Shown here: positions 5,523 to 12,691 of the stretch, in pieces | Numbering within the stretch: position 1 is the stretch's first letter | How the letters are laid out: each line of letters starts with the position of its first letter | Assembly (NCBI GenBank): GCA_029941485.1 | Contig: JAPYOZ010000020.1 | Location: forward strand, 1 to 16,393 | DNA: 16,393 bases | Direction: 5' to 3' | DNA from: Gammaproteobacteria bacterium | GTDB lineage: Bacteria; Pseudomonadota; Gammaproteobacteria; PS1; Pseudothioglobaceae | Program-made: the position numbers and the translations under genes | The notes under the pieces: model-generated | Seen by the model: the letters and a program-made list of their open reading frames with translations, nothing else | Told to the model about the DNA's origin: nothing | Databases searched by the model: none

Positions 5523-6824
5523 TTAGTTTAGACCCGACTTTTTCATTAACGACTCGTACTGATTAGACATTAAATGAGACTGGGCTTGTGCGATAAAATC
5601 CATCACCACAACAACGATGATTAACAAACTGGTACCGCCAAAATAAAATGGCACGTTCCAATATAAAATTAAAAACTCTGGCAATAAACACACAGCCGTA
5701 ATATAAACTGCACCGGACGCTGTTAAACGAGAGACCACGGCATCAATGTAATTTGCTGAATGCTGTCCTGGTCGAATGCCTGGAATAAAACCGCCTGATT
5801 TACGTAAATTGTCCGCTGTGTCTTTTGAGTCAAAAGTTAAAGCGGTGTAGAAAAATGTAAAGAACACAATCGCCAAACCGTAAAACATTACGTACAAAGG
5901 CTGTCCTGGGGAAATACTGGCGGTTAAATCTGCCAACCAACCCATACCTTCTGATTGTGAAAACCAGCCACCTAACGTTGCTGGGAATAAAATAATACTT
6001 GAGGCAAAAATAGGTGGAATAACACCCGCCATGTTGATCTTAAGCGGTAGGTACGAACTTTGACCGCCTACCATTTTACGACCTTGTTGACGCTTGGCGT
6101 AATTCACGGTGATACGGCGTTGCCCACGCTCCATAAATACCACAAATGCAGTGACCAGTAAGGTCATAGCGAAAAGAATCACCACCAAAATTACGGTTAA
6201 TTCACCGGTTGATACAAGTGATAAAGTTGAGCCTAATGCCGAAGGAAGGCCTGAAACAATACCAGCAAAAATAATCATTGAAATGCCATTACCGACACCT
6301 TTTTCAGTAATCTGCTCACCGAGCCACATTAAGAACAAAGTACCTGTTGTTAGCGTAATAACTGTAACTAAACTAAAAGTAAAGCCGCCTTGAGTAACTA
6401 ACGCAACACCGCCAGCTGACTGTGATTGCAGCGCAATCGAAATACCGTAAGATTGAAAAACTGCCAACACCACGGTACCCATACGTGTGTATTGAGTAAT
6501 CTTGCGTTTGCCCGTCTCACCTTCTTTTTTAAGCTGTTCGAGCTTTGGCACCACAGAGGTCATTAAGGTAATGATGATTGACGATGAAATGTAAGGCATA
6601 ATGCCAAGCGTAAAAATTGACAGTCTTTCCAATGCGCCGCCCGAGAACATGTTAAACATATCTAAAATTGTGCCTTGCTGGTCTTGTACTAATGAAGCAA
6701 GTGCAGTGCCTGATATGAATGGAATGGTAATGTGCGTGCCTAGGCGAAAAATGATTAACGCACCCAATAAAAAGAGGATGCGTTTGGTTAAATCTTGTGA
6801 AAGGCCTAAGGGTGCTTGACTCAT
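5523..6824 (-). CDS. secY: Protein translocase subunit SecY
   Basis: The 433-residue product has the layout of a ten-helix SecY. The first membrane helix is at about 16-35, FTLGIMPYISSSIIITLM near 71-88 is the helix 2 region, and cytoplasmic loops carry YAKRQQGRKMVGGQSSYLPL and the conserved GGFIPGIRPGQ of loop C5 that engages SecA and ribosomes. SecY forms the channel of the SecYEG translocon in the inner membrane. It starts five bases after rplO and is slightly shorter than E. coli SecY (443). Confidence 0.98.
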   Translation of the reverse strand: MSQAPLGLSQDLTKRILFLLGALIIFRLGTHITIPFISGTALASLVQDQQGTILDMFNMFSGGALERLSIFTLGIMPYISSSIIITLMTSVVPKLEQLKKEGETGKRKITQYTRMGTVVLAVFQSYGISIALQSQSAGGVALVTQGGFTFSLVTVITLTTGTLFLMWLGEQITEKGVGNGISMIIFAGIVSGLPSALGSTLSLVSTGELTVILVVILFAMTLLVTAFVVFMERGQRRITVNYAKRQQGRKMVGGQSSYLPLKINMAGVIPPIFASSIILFPATLGGWFSQSEGMGWLADLTASISPGQPLYVMFYGLAIVFFTFFYTALTFDSKDTADNLRKSGGFIPGIRPGQHSANYIDAVVSRLTASGAVYITAVCLLPEFLILYWNVPFYFGGTSLLIIVVVVMDFIAQAQSHLMSNQYESLMKKSGLN

Positions 6825-6829
6825 AGAAT

Positions 6830-7273
6830 TTACTCGTTCACTGAGCCTTTAGCTGCTTCAATGGCCACTTTCGCACCTTTGGTTGCTTTAATGCCTGTTA
6901 ATGTTACTGCTCTAGTGATCTCACCAGAAAGCATCACTTTAACACGTTGAATGTTTTTAGTTACTAGATTGTGTTGCTTTAATACATCGATTGTAATTTC
7001 AGTTTCGTCTAGTTTATTGATTTCAGATAACGTTACTTGTGAAGTGATGATTGACACTCTTGACGAGAAACCCACTTTAGGTAAACGACGTTGTAGGGGC
7101 ATTTGACCACCTTCAAAACCAACTTTACTAAAACCACCTGAGCGCGCTTTTTGACCCTTGTGTCCACGGCCACAAGTCTTGCCAAAACCACTGCCAATAC
7201 CGCGACCAACGCGTTTTCTGTCTGTTTTTTCACCTTCTGCAGGTCTAATTGTATTTAATTGCATAATGTTCAT
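6830..7273 (-). CDS. rplO: 50S ribosomal protein L15
   Basis: The product has up to 147 residues. It contains the L15 start region MQLNTIRPAEGEKTDRKRVG, the glycine-rich GRGIGSGFGKTCGRGHKGQ stretch that threads into 23S rRNA, and GFEGGQMPLQRRLPK. Family members start at the second methionine (7264). However, the ribosome-binding site AGAGGG is spaced seven bases from the first ATG at 7273 and about 16 from the second, so I keep the upstream start, which adds only three residues. The gene begins three bases after the rpmD stop. Confidence 0.96.
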   Translation of the reverse strand: MNIMQLNTIRPAEGEKTDRKRVGRGIGSGFGKTCGRGHKGQKARSGGFSKVGFEGGQMPLQRRLPKVGFSSRVSIITSQVTLSEINKLDETEITIDVLKQHNLVTKNIQRVKVMLSGEITRAVTLTGIKATKGAKVAIEAAKGSVNE

Positions 7274-7276
7274 GTT

Positions 7277-7666
7277 CTAACCCTCTACCTTAAGCAGGTA
7301 AGCTACTTTATTAATCATGCCTCTAACTTCAGGCGTATCAACTAATTCTACCGTATGATTAATGCGCTTTAATCCAAGGCCTGCAACCGTTGCACGGTGT
7401 GCTGGCAAACGACCGTAAAAACTCTTAACCAAAGTAACACTCACTGTGTTATTTTTAGCTGCGGATTTTTTTACAGGTGCTTTCACCACTGGCGTTTTAG
7501 TCGCTGCTACTTTTGCAGGTGCCTTCTTGGCGGCGACTGCTTTCTTAACCGCTGGCTTCTTCGCTGCGGATTTTTTTACAGGTGCTGCTTTTTTAACCGC
7601 TGGCTTCTTCGCTGCGGATTTTTTTACAGGTGCTGCTTTTTTAACCACTTTCTTGTCTTCAGCCAT
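7277..7666 (-). CDS. rpmD: 50S ribosomal protein L30 with a histone-H1-like N-terminal extension
   Basis: The product has 129 residues against about 59 in E. coli. Residues 74-129 are an ordinary L30 domain (VTLVKSFYGRLPAHRAT, GLGLKRINHTVELVDTP, RGMINKVAYLLKVEG). Residues 1-73 are almost only Ala, Lys, Pro and Val, with 24 lysines, no arginine and just two acidic residues. They include two consecutive copies of AAPVKKSAAKKPAVKK (11-26 and 27-42) and a partial third (APVKKSAAK, 63-71). This resembles PAKKA-type tails of bacterial histone-H1-like proteins. The long start looks real: the ATG overlaps the rpsE stop as TAATG, GGGGAAG lies six bases upstream, and no other ATG precedes the L30 domain. 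L30 itself binds 23S rRNA; the extension's job is unknown, with RNA or DNA binding the obvious inference. Confidence 0.95.
   Translation of the reverse strand: MAEDKKVVKKAAPVKKSAAKKPAVKKAAPVKKSAAKKPAVKKAVAAKKAPAKVAATKTPVVKAPVKKSAAKNNTVSVTLVKSFYGRLPAHRATVAGLGLKRINHTVELVDTPEVRGMINKVAYLLKVEG
7541..7636 (-). repeat. 48-bp tandem duplication inside rpmD
   Basis: Bases 7589-7636 and 7541-7588 are two head-to-tail 48-bp units that differ at one position (TTTTTT against TTTCTT at the left end), coding for 16 identical residues each. A further 23-base stretch identical to part of the unit recurs at 7458-7480. Near identity at the nucleotide level, including third codon positions, implies a recent duplication or ongoing homogenisation. 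Confidence 0.95.
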
Positions 7667-8184
7667 TACGCTTCCCCGGTAATTTGTTCAACGGTTTTAC
7701 CGCGCTTAGAAGCAACAGACTGTGGAGAAGACATTGATGTTAAACCCTCAATAGTAGCACGTACAACACTAATAGGATTGCGTGTACCATTACATTTAGC
7801 TAATATGTTATGCACGCCAACGGCTTCTAATACACTACGCATTGGACCACCGGCAATAACACCCGTACCTTCTGATGCAGGTTGCATGTAAACTTTAGCG
7901 GCGCCAACATTGGACGTAATCGGATAATAAAGCGTGCCGTCTTTAAGCGGTACACTCTTCATTGCTTTTTTAGCTTTGTCCATAGCCTTTTGAATTGCAG
8001 CAGGTACTTCACGTGCTTTACCAGTACCATAACCCACTTTACCATTGCCGTCGCCAACAACAGCTAACGCTGAGAAACCAAAGATACGACCACCTTTAAC
8101 TACTTTGACAACACGACGAATGTTCACTAATTTTTCAATGTAATCGTTATCGTCGTTATTATTATTTTTCTTATATTCAGCCAT
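7666..8184 (-). CDS. rpsE: 30S ribosomal protein S5
   Basis: The 172-residue product has the double-stranded-RNA-binding-like N-terminal domain (IRRVVKVVKGGRIFGFSALAVVGD, about 23-46) and the C-terminal domain with ASEGTGVIAGGPMRSVLE and NPISVVRATIEGL. S5 shapes the mRNA entry site and affects decoding accuracy. The first dozen residues are an Asn/Asp-rich run (KKNNNNDDND) in place of the usual start, a small low-complexity oddity. The stop codon overlaps the rpmD start. Confidence 0.97.
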   Translation of the reverse strand: MAEYKKNNNNDDNDYIEKLVNIRRVVKVVKGGRIFGFSALAVVGDGNGKVGYGTGKAREVPAAIQKAMDKAKKAMKSVPLKDGTLYYPITSNVGAAKVYMQPASEGTGVIAGGPMRSVLEAVGVHNILAKCNGTRNPISVVRATIEGLTSMSSPQSVASKRGKTVEQITGEA

Positions 8185-8211
8185 TATTGTTGCCTATTTT
8201 TATAATTTTTT

Positions 8212-8553
8212 TTAAAAGTCTAAACCGCCATCTCTTGCCGCATCTGCTAATGCTTTAACGCGACCGTGGTATTTAAAACCGGAACGATCAAAAGCGACTT
8301 TTGTTACTTTCGCTTTTTTAGCTGCCTTTGCAATTTCAGCACCTATCTTTGTTGCTGCCGCTACGTTACCGCCATTTTTTTCTTTTAAACTCGATGCAGA
8401 AGCCAAGGTTTTTGTGCCACAACTGCTAATAATTTGCACATAAATGTGTTGAGGAGTTTTATGCACACATAAACGCTCAACGCCTTTATCAGCGTGCTTT
8501 GCTCTAAACTTGGTTGCTCTTCTTAAACGAGCTTGTTTTTTAGAAAGTTTCAT
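8212..8553 (-). CDS. rplR: 50S ribosomal protein L18
   Basis: The 113-residue product ends in the family signature VAFDRSGFKYHGRVKALADAARDGGL and begins with the basic KKQARLRRATKFRAKH segment. L18 binds 5S rRNA and, with L5, fixes it in the central protuberance. It is four residues shorter than in E. coli. It follows rplF by 16 bases. Confidence 0.97.
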   Translation of the reverse strand: MKLSKKQARLRRATKFRAKHADKGVERLCVHKTPQHIYVQIISSCGTKTLASASSLKEKNGGNVAAATKIGAEIAKAAKKAKVTKVAFDRSGFKYHGRVKALADAARDGGLDF

Positions 8554-8569
8554 ACAATTACCTTATTAA

Positions 8570-9115
8570 TTATTTCTTCTTAGCTTCTTTACGCACAACG
8601 TATTCATCTTCATAACGAACACCTTTGCCTTTGTAAGGCTCAGGCGGACGATAAGCTCTAATTTCAGCCGCTGCTTGGCCTACTTTTTGCTTGTCCATAC
8701 CCTTCACCACAATTTCTGTTTGTGAAGGTGTTTCGGCCGTAATACCTTCCGGTAAGGCATACTTAACTGGGTGAGAAAAACCCAAAGTTAAATCAAGAAC
8801 TTTACCCATCGCTTTTGCACGATAACCAACGCCAATTAGGGTTAGTTTCTTTTCCCAACCTGTTGAGACGCCTTGAATCAAGTTAGCTGTGTTGGCTCTT
8901 GCAGTACCTGCTTGTGCCCATGCCTTCCTTTCATCTTTTTTATCCACATCAACAACAGCAAATTTCAAAATATTTTCTGCAGTCGTAATAAGCACTGACG
9001 GATGAACATCCATCTGCATTTGGCCTAATGTACCTTTGGCCGTCATTGTTAAACCATTTAAAGACACTTCAACGCCAGCTGGAATTTCGATTGGTTCTTT
9101 TGCAATTCTAGACAT
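8570..9115 (-). CDS. rplF: 50S ribosomal protein L6
   Basis: The 181-residue product begins MSRIAKEPIEIPAGVEVSLN and shows the two-domain L6 layout, with KKLTLIGVGYRAKAMGK in the middle and the C-terminal signature RAYRPPEPYKGKGVRYEDE. L6 lies at the base of the stalk near the sarcin-ricin loop. Length is close to the 177 of E. coli; the tail RKEAKKK is a few residues longer. It lies 15 bases after rpsH. Confidence 0.97.
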   Translation of the reverse strand: MSRIAKEPIEIPAGVEVSLNGLTMTAKGTLGQMQMDVHPSVLITTAENILKFAVVDVDKKDERKAWAQAGTARANTANLIQGVSTGWEKKLTLIGVGYRAKAMGKVLDLTLGFSHPVKYALPEGITAETPSQTEIVVKGMDKQKVGQAAAEIRAYRPPEPYKGKGVRYEDEYVVRKEAKKK

Positions 9116-9130
9116 CTTATAACTCCCTAC

Positions 9131-9526
9131 TTAAGAAATGCTACACAAAACTTCACCACCCACATTTTGGGCAGCTGCAGTTTGTCCAGTCATTACACCT
9201 TTAGGTGTTGAAACAATAACGATACCTAGACCATTCATAACACTTGGCATTTCAGTACTCTTTACATAAACGCGCAAACTTGGCTTTGAAATTCTTTCCA
9301 ATGAATCGATTACTGGTTTGTTATCGTAGTATTTTAATTTAAGGATTAGTGTTTTGCTCGCCGCTTCGCCTTCAATACCAAACGATTCAATGTAGCCTTC
9401 TTGCTGCATAACGCTCGCAATAGCAGACTTTAAATTTGACGCTGGAATATTGACTTCTTTTTTATCAACCGCATGCGCATTACGAATGCGAGTTAACATA
9501 TCAGCAACTGGATCAGACATACTCAT
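9131..9526 (-). CDS. rpsH: 30S ribosomal protein S8
   Basis: The 131-residue product begins MSMSDPVADMLTRIRNAHAV and ends with the conserved GVMTGQTAAAQNVGGEVLC region. S8 binds helix 21 of 16S rRNA early in assembly and, in E. coli, represses the spc operon by binding mRNA at the rplX-rplE junction. The strong ribosome-binding site AGGAGG overlaps the rpsN stop codon and is the best match to anti-Shine-Dalgarno that I saw in the window. Confidence 0.97.
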   Translation of the reverse strand: MSMSDPVADMLTRIRNAHAVDKKEVNIPASNLKSAIASVMQQEGYIESFGIEGEAASKTLILKLKYYDNKPVIDSLERISKPSLRVYVKSTEMPSVMNGLGIVIVSTPKGVMTGQTAAAQNVGGEVLCSIS

Positions 9527-9538
9527 ATTATTTTCCTC

Positions 9539-9844
9539 CTACCAACTTGCTTTAGATAAACCGGGCACTTCACCATTCATGGTGCGCTCTCTTAATTTTG
9601 TTCTCGCTAGACCAAACTTGCGATAAACACCGTGCGGACGTCCTGTCAAGCCACAACGAGCACGTTGTCTTGTTGGCGATGCATCACGTGGTAGAGCTTG
9701 CAGTTTAATACTTGCTTGAAAACGCTCTTCATCAGAAGCGTTTACACTCTTAATAATTTTCTTTAACTCAAGGCGCTTAGTACGGTATTTTTCAACCAGC
9801 TTTGTACGCTTGATGTCTCTATTAATCATAGACTTTTTAGCCAT
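9539..9844 (-). CDS. rpsN: 30S ribosomal protein S14, zinc-free type
   Basis: The product has 101 residues, the length of E. coli S14, with LPRDASPTRQRARCGLTGRPHG and the ending GEVPGLSKASW. It lacks the CxxC pairs of the short zinc-binding form. S14 sits in the 30S head beside S3 and S10. Its start lies one base after the rplE stop, so the two are translationally coupled. Confidence 0.97.
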   Translation of the reverse strand: MAKKSMINRDIKRTKLVEKYRTKRLELKKIIKSVNASDEERFQASIKLQALPRDASPTRQRARCGLTGRPHGVYRKFGLARTKLRERTMNGEVPGLSKASW

Positions 9845-9845
9845 C

Positions 9846-10388
9846 CTACTTATCCTTAAATGGGAAATTAAACATTGCTAATAGTTTCTTAGCGTCTTCA
9901 TCACTTTGTGCATTTGTAGTGATAGCAATATCCATACCACGCACTCTAGTTACTTTTTCAAAATCAATTTCAGGGAATACAATTTGCTCAGTAAGCCCCA
10001 TGTTGTAATTACCACGACCGTCAAAAGCAGTGGGTTTTAAACCACGGAAATCACGAATACGAGGAATGGCAATACTCACTAAACGATCAAGGAACTCATA
10101 CATTTTTTCCTTGCGTAAAGTTACTTTACAACCAATCGGATTGCCTTCTCTTAATTTAAAACTTGCTACAGATTTACGTGCATTACAGGTCATTGGTTTT
10201 TGGCCAGAAATAAGGCTCATTTCTTCCAATGCACTTTGCAGGACTTTTTTATCGCCCAATGCACTGCCTAGACCCATGTTAATGGTAATCTTTTCAACTT
10301 TTGGAACTTGCATAACATTGCTCATACCAAGTTCTTTCTGTAGAGCTGGTAAAATCTCTTTTTTATATTGTTCTTGTAATCTAGACAC
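9846..10388 (-). CDS. rplE: 50S ribosomal protein L5
   Basis: The 180-residue product matches L5 along its length: VPKVEKITINMGLG (28-41), SGQKPMTCNARKSVASFKLREG and IPRIRDFRGLKPTAFDGRGNY. L5 binds 5S rRNA and contacts the P-site tRNA and S13. The start is GTG (10386-10388), preceded by AAGGAA; no ATG lies near the homology start. In E. coli this start is the point where S8 represses the spc operon. A hairpin spanning the preceding stop codon lies just upstream here. Confidence 0.97.
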   Translation of the reverse strand: MSRLQEQYKKEILPALQKELGMSNVMQVPKVEKITINMGLGSALGDKKVLQSALEEMSLISGQKPMTCNARKSVASFKLREGNPIGCKVTLRKEKMYEFLDRLVSIAIPRIRDFRGLKPTAFDGRGNYNMGLTEQIVFPEIDFEKVTRVRGMDIAITTNAQSDEDAKKLLAMFNFPFKDK

Positions 10389-10409
10389 GCTTATATTTCC
10401 TTAACTTGC

Positions 10410-10433
10410 TCAAACGATTGCTTCGCCGTTTGA
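10410..10433 (-). promoter_or_regulatory. Hairpin at the rplX-rplE junction, possible S8 target
   Basis: On the minus strand TCAAACG (10433-10427), a 10-base loop and CGTTTGA (10416-10410) form a 7-bp perfect stem that ends in the rplX stop codon, 21 bases before the rplE GTG. Position agrees with the E. coli S8 repression site, but I cannot match the conserved bases of the S8-binding core by eye. Confidence 0.35.
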
Positions 10434-10721
10434 TTTAAAAAATCTTTCCTTGTTGCCGTCTTTGTTAGTACGCACACCAATTCTATCTGCCTTTTTAGTG
10501 GCTGAATTATAAATAGCCACATTAGAAACTGCTAAAGGCATTTCAGTATCAACAATGCCGCCAGTAACGCCAGCATTTGGATTAGGTCTAACGTGTTTCT
10601 TAGCCATGTTAAAACCTTCAACCACAACTTTGACGTCCAATACTTTGGTTACTGTACCAACAGAACCTTTATCTTTACCGGCGATGATAATTACTTCATC
10701 GTTTAATTTAATTTTTTGCAT
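10410..10721 (-). CDS. rplX: 50S ribosomal protein L24
   Basis: The 103-residue product opens with the KOW motif (DEVIIIAGKDKGSVGTVTKV, about 8-27) and has the typical NMAKKHVRPNP and PLAVSNVAIY segments. L24 starts 50S assembly and sits at the tunnel exit. The ATG overlaps the rplN stop as TAATG. Length is one residue below that of E. coli. Confidence 0.97.
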   Translation of the reverse strand: MQKIKLNDEVIIIAGKDKGSVGTVTKVLDVKVVVEGFNMAKKHVRPNPNAGVTGGIVDTEMPLAVSNVAIYNSATKKADRIGVRTNKDGNKERFFKSNGEAIV

Positions 10722-11089
10722 TACAATACCTCTGGTGCTAACGACACAATTTTCATAAATTGTGCACTACGTAATTCACGCGTTACTGGGCCGAAGATAC
10801 GTGTACCTACTGGCTCAAGCTTTGTATTCAAAAGTACGATTGCATTGTTATCAAAACGAATACGTGAACCATCTGCACGACGCACGCCATGTGCAGTGCG
10901 TACAACAACCGCATCATAAACATCACCTTTTTTCACTTTGCCACGCGGTGAAGCTTCTTTAATGCTGACCTTAATCACATCGCCAATACCGGCATAACGG
11001 CGCTTAGAGCCGCCTAATACTTTAATACACATTGCCTTAACCCCGCCACTGTTATCAGCAATATTAAGTTTTGTTTGCATTTGAATCAT
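10721..11089 (-). CDS. rplN: 50S ribosomal protein L14
   Basis: The 122-residue product has the invariant L14 pattern: MIQMQTKLNIADNSGGVKAM, RRYAGIGDVIKVSIKEASPRG, and FDNNAIVLLN, GTRIFGPVTRELR. L14 lies at the subunit interface and forms a bridge to 16S rRNA. It is the first gene of the spc block, 30 bases after rpsQ, a gap that offers no convincing promoter. Confidence 0.98.
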   Translation of the reverse strand: MIQMQTKLNIADNSGGVKAMCIKVLGGSKRRYAGIGDVIKVSIKEASPRGKVKKGDVYDAVVVRTAHGVRRADGSRIRFDNNAIVLLNTKLEPVGTRIFGPVTRELRSAQFMKIVSLAPEVL

Positions 11090-11119
11090 GTCTTACTCTC
11101 TTTAATGTATAGCTGCAAA

Positions 11120-11386
11120 TTAATCAATAGCAACTGATTTCTCAAGGACTTCTAACAACGCCCAATGTTTAGTCTTAGAGAATGGTTTTGCTTCCACTAC
11201 TCTTACTGTATCACCTAAACCACACTCGTTCTTTTCATCATGTGCATGAACCTTAGTACTGCGCTTAATGTACTTTTTATAAATTGGGTGTCTTACTTTA
11301 CGCTCAATTAAAACTGCGATGGTTTTATCGCGGTTACTGCTAACTACCTTACCCGTTAAGACGCGTTCTACTTTTGTATCACTCAT
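11120..11386 (-). CDS. rpsQ: 30S ribosomal protein S17
   Basis: The 88-residue product contains LTGKVVSSNRDKTIAVLIER (about 10-29), HPIYKKYIKRSTKVHAHDE and GDTVRVVEAKPFSKTKHWAL, the classic S17 fold of an OB barrel binding 16S rRNA. The start codon overlaps the rpmC stop as ATGA. It ends the S10 block. Confidence 0.97.
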   Translation of the reverse strand: MSDTKVERVLTGKVVSSNRDKTIAVLIERKVRHPIYKKYIKRSTKVHAHDEKNECGLGDTVRVVEAKPFSKTKHWALLEVLEKSVAID

Positions 11387-11571
11387 GCTTGTTTCTCTTT
11401 CATAATTGTTTTAACCTGTGCAATTGACCTTTTGGTTTTTCCTAATTTTGAAGAATCACTTAATTGCGCAGTTTTGTGCTGCATGCGTAACTCAAAATGT
11501 TCTTTTAAAAGTGTCATTAGCGTTTCATTAAGTGCTGAGATATCTTGATCTCTTAATTCTTTAACATCCAT
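11383..11571 (-). CDS. rpmC: 50S ribosomal protein L29
   Basis: The 62-residue product is a helical pair with the family pattern MDVKELRDQDISALNETLM and FELRMQHKTAQL. L29 lies near the exit tunnel next to L23 and helps form the docking surface for SRP and trigger factor. It overlaps rplP at its start (TAATG) and rpsQ at its end (ATGA), so both junctions are coupled. Confidence 0.97.
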   Translation of the reverse strand: MDVKELRDQDISALNETLMTLLKEHFELRMQHKTAQLSDSSKLGKTKRSIAQVKTIMKEKQA

Positions 11572-11981
11572 TACATTACCGTCCGTTTAATTACTGTTGT
11601 CTTAACTGGCAATTTAGCATCTGCTAATGCAAACGCTTCTCTTGCAACGGTTTCGTCTACACCTTGCATCTCGAACAACATTTGACCTGGCTTAATTTGT
11701 GCCACCCAATATTCAACACTACCTTTACCTTTACCCATACGTACTTCTAATGGCTTCTTTGTAATTGGCTTGTCCGGAAATACGCGAATCCAAATCTTAC
11801 CTTGACGCTTAACATGACGCGTCATTGCGCGACGTGCTGACTCAATTTGTCTAGCCGTCATGCGACATCTGCCAACTGCTTGTAAGCCGATTTCTCCAAA
11901 ACTCACTTTATGGCCAGTTGCAAGACCGCGATTACGGCCTTTCATCATTTTTCTAAATTTTGTACGTTTAGGTTGTAACAT
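11571..11981 (-). CDS. rplP: 50S ribosomal protein L16
   Basis: The product has 136 residues, the same as in E. coli. It carries the signatures PKRTKFRKMMKGRNRGLA, GRCRMTARQIESARRAMTR and WIRVFPDKPITKKPLEVRMG. L16 is a late-assembling protein by the A site and peptidyl-transferase centre. The usual hydroxylated arginine position lies in the MGKGKGSVEYWVA region (Arg81 in E. coli); this protein keeps an arginine in VRMG. It lies 10 bases after rpsC. Confidence 0.97.
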   Translation of the reverse strand: MLQPKRTKFRKMMKGRNRGLATGHKVSFGEIGLQAVGRCRMTARQIESARRAMTRHVKRQGKIWIRVFPDKPITKKPLEVRMGKGKGSVEYWVAQIKPGQMLFEMQGVDETVAREAFALADAKLPVKTTVIKRTVM

Positions 11982-11991
11982 TTGCTAGTCC

Positions 11992-12684
11992 TTACTTCTT
12001 GCCAATTTGATTAGTTGCACCACGACGAGCAACCTCATCCAATGTCCCTTTCTTGTGATCTAAAATCTCACCCTTAAAAATCCAAACCTTAATGCCAATC
12101 ACACCATACTGTGTGTTTGCGCCATACGAAGAGTAATCTACATCTGCCCTAAAAGTATGCAGTGGCACACGACCTTCGCGATACCATTCAGAACGTGCAA
12201 TTTCTGCACCGTTTAATCGACCACTTACCATGATCTTAATGCCTTGTGCACCTAGACGTGTTGCGTTACCTAGTACACGCTTAACAGCACGACGATACAT
12301 CACACGCTTTTCTAATTGTTGAGCAATGTTCTCAGCAACCAAACGCGCATCAAGCTCCGGTTTTTTAATTTCTTCAATATTAATGTGTACTGGAATACCC
12401 ATCATCTTTGAAACGATGGTTTTCAATTGTTCAATGTCTGCACCTTTTTTACCAATAACAATGCCTGGACGCGCCGTATGAATAGTTACTTTGGCATTAT
12501 TAGCCAAACGCTCAATAGTAATGCGACTAACAGAAGCTGATTTCAACTTCTCAAATAAAAAATCTCTAACTTCAATGTCAGATAATAAGTACTTAGGATA
12601 ATCTTGAGAATTGGCATACCATTTTGAATCCCAATCTCTAATGATGCCTAATCTAATACCTTTTGGATTTACTTTTTGACCCAT
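11992..12684 (-). CDS. rpsC: 30S ribosomal protein S3
   Basis: The 230-residue product begins MGQKVNPKGIRLGIIRDWDS. It has the type II KH domain with IVIGKKGADIE (the GxxG loop at 78-81) and the C-terminal domain with GLNAQ-like GRLNGAEIARSEWYREGRVPLHT. S3 lies at the mRNA entry pore and, with S4, forms part of the ribosomal helicase. The tail is three residues shorter than in E. coli. It lies seven bases after rplV. Confidence 0.98.
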   Translation of the reverse strand: MGQKVNPKGIRLGIIRDWDSKWYANSQDYPKYLLSDIEVRDFLFEKLKSASVSRITIERLANNAKVTIHTARPGIVIGKKGADIEQLKTIVSKMMGIPVHINIEEIKKPELDARLVAENIAQQLEKRVMYRRAVKRVLGNATRLGAQGIKIMVSGRLNGAEIARSEWYREGRVPLHTFRADVDYSSYGANTQYGVIGIKVWIFKGEILDHKKGTLDEVARRGATNQIGKK

Positions 12685-12691
12685 ATTAAAC

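Noticed and set aside
7277..7448. Short L30 starting at an internal GTG just before the L30 domain, making the extension artefactual
   Set aside because: The TAATG overlap with rpsE and the GGGGAAG site support the long start, and the 73 codons are in frame without a stop. Not fully excluded; protein data would settle it.
7397..7891. Open frames on the plus strand across rpmD and rpsE, rich in Phe, Cys and Ala repeats
   Set aside because: They are the antisense reading of the Lys/Ala repeat codons of rpmD; the repeat explains their length and odd composition.
11090..11150. Promoter TTGCTA-N16-TATACA before rplN
   Set aside because: Two mismatches in each box and short spacing; such matches arise by chance in AT-rich DNA. 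Mentioned only as the best candidate for a spc promoter.
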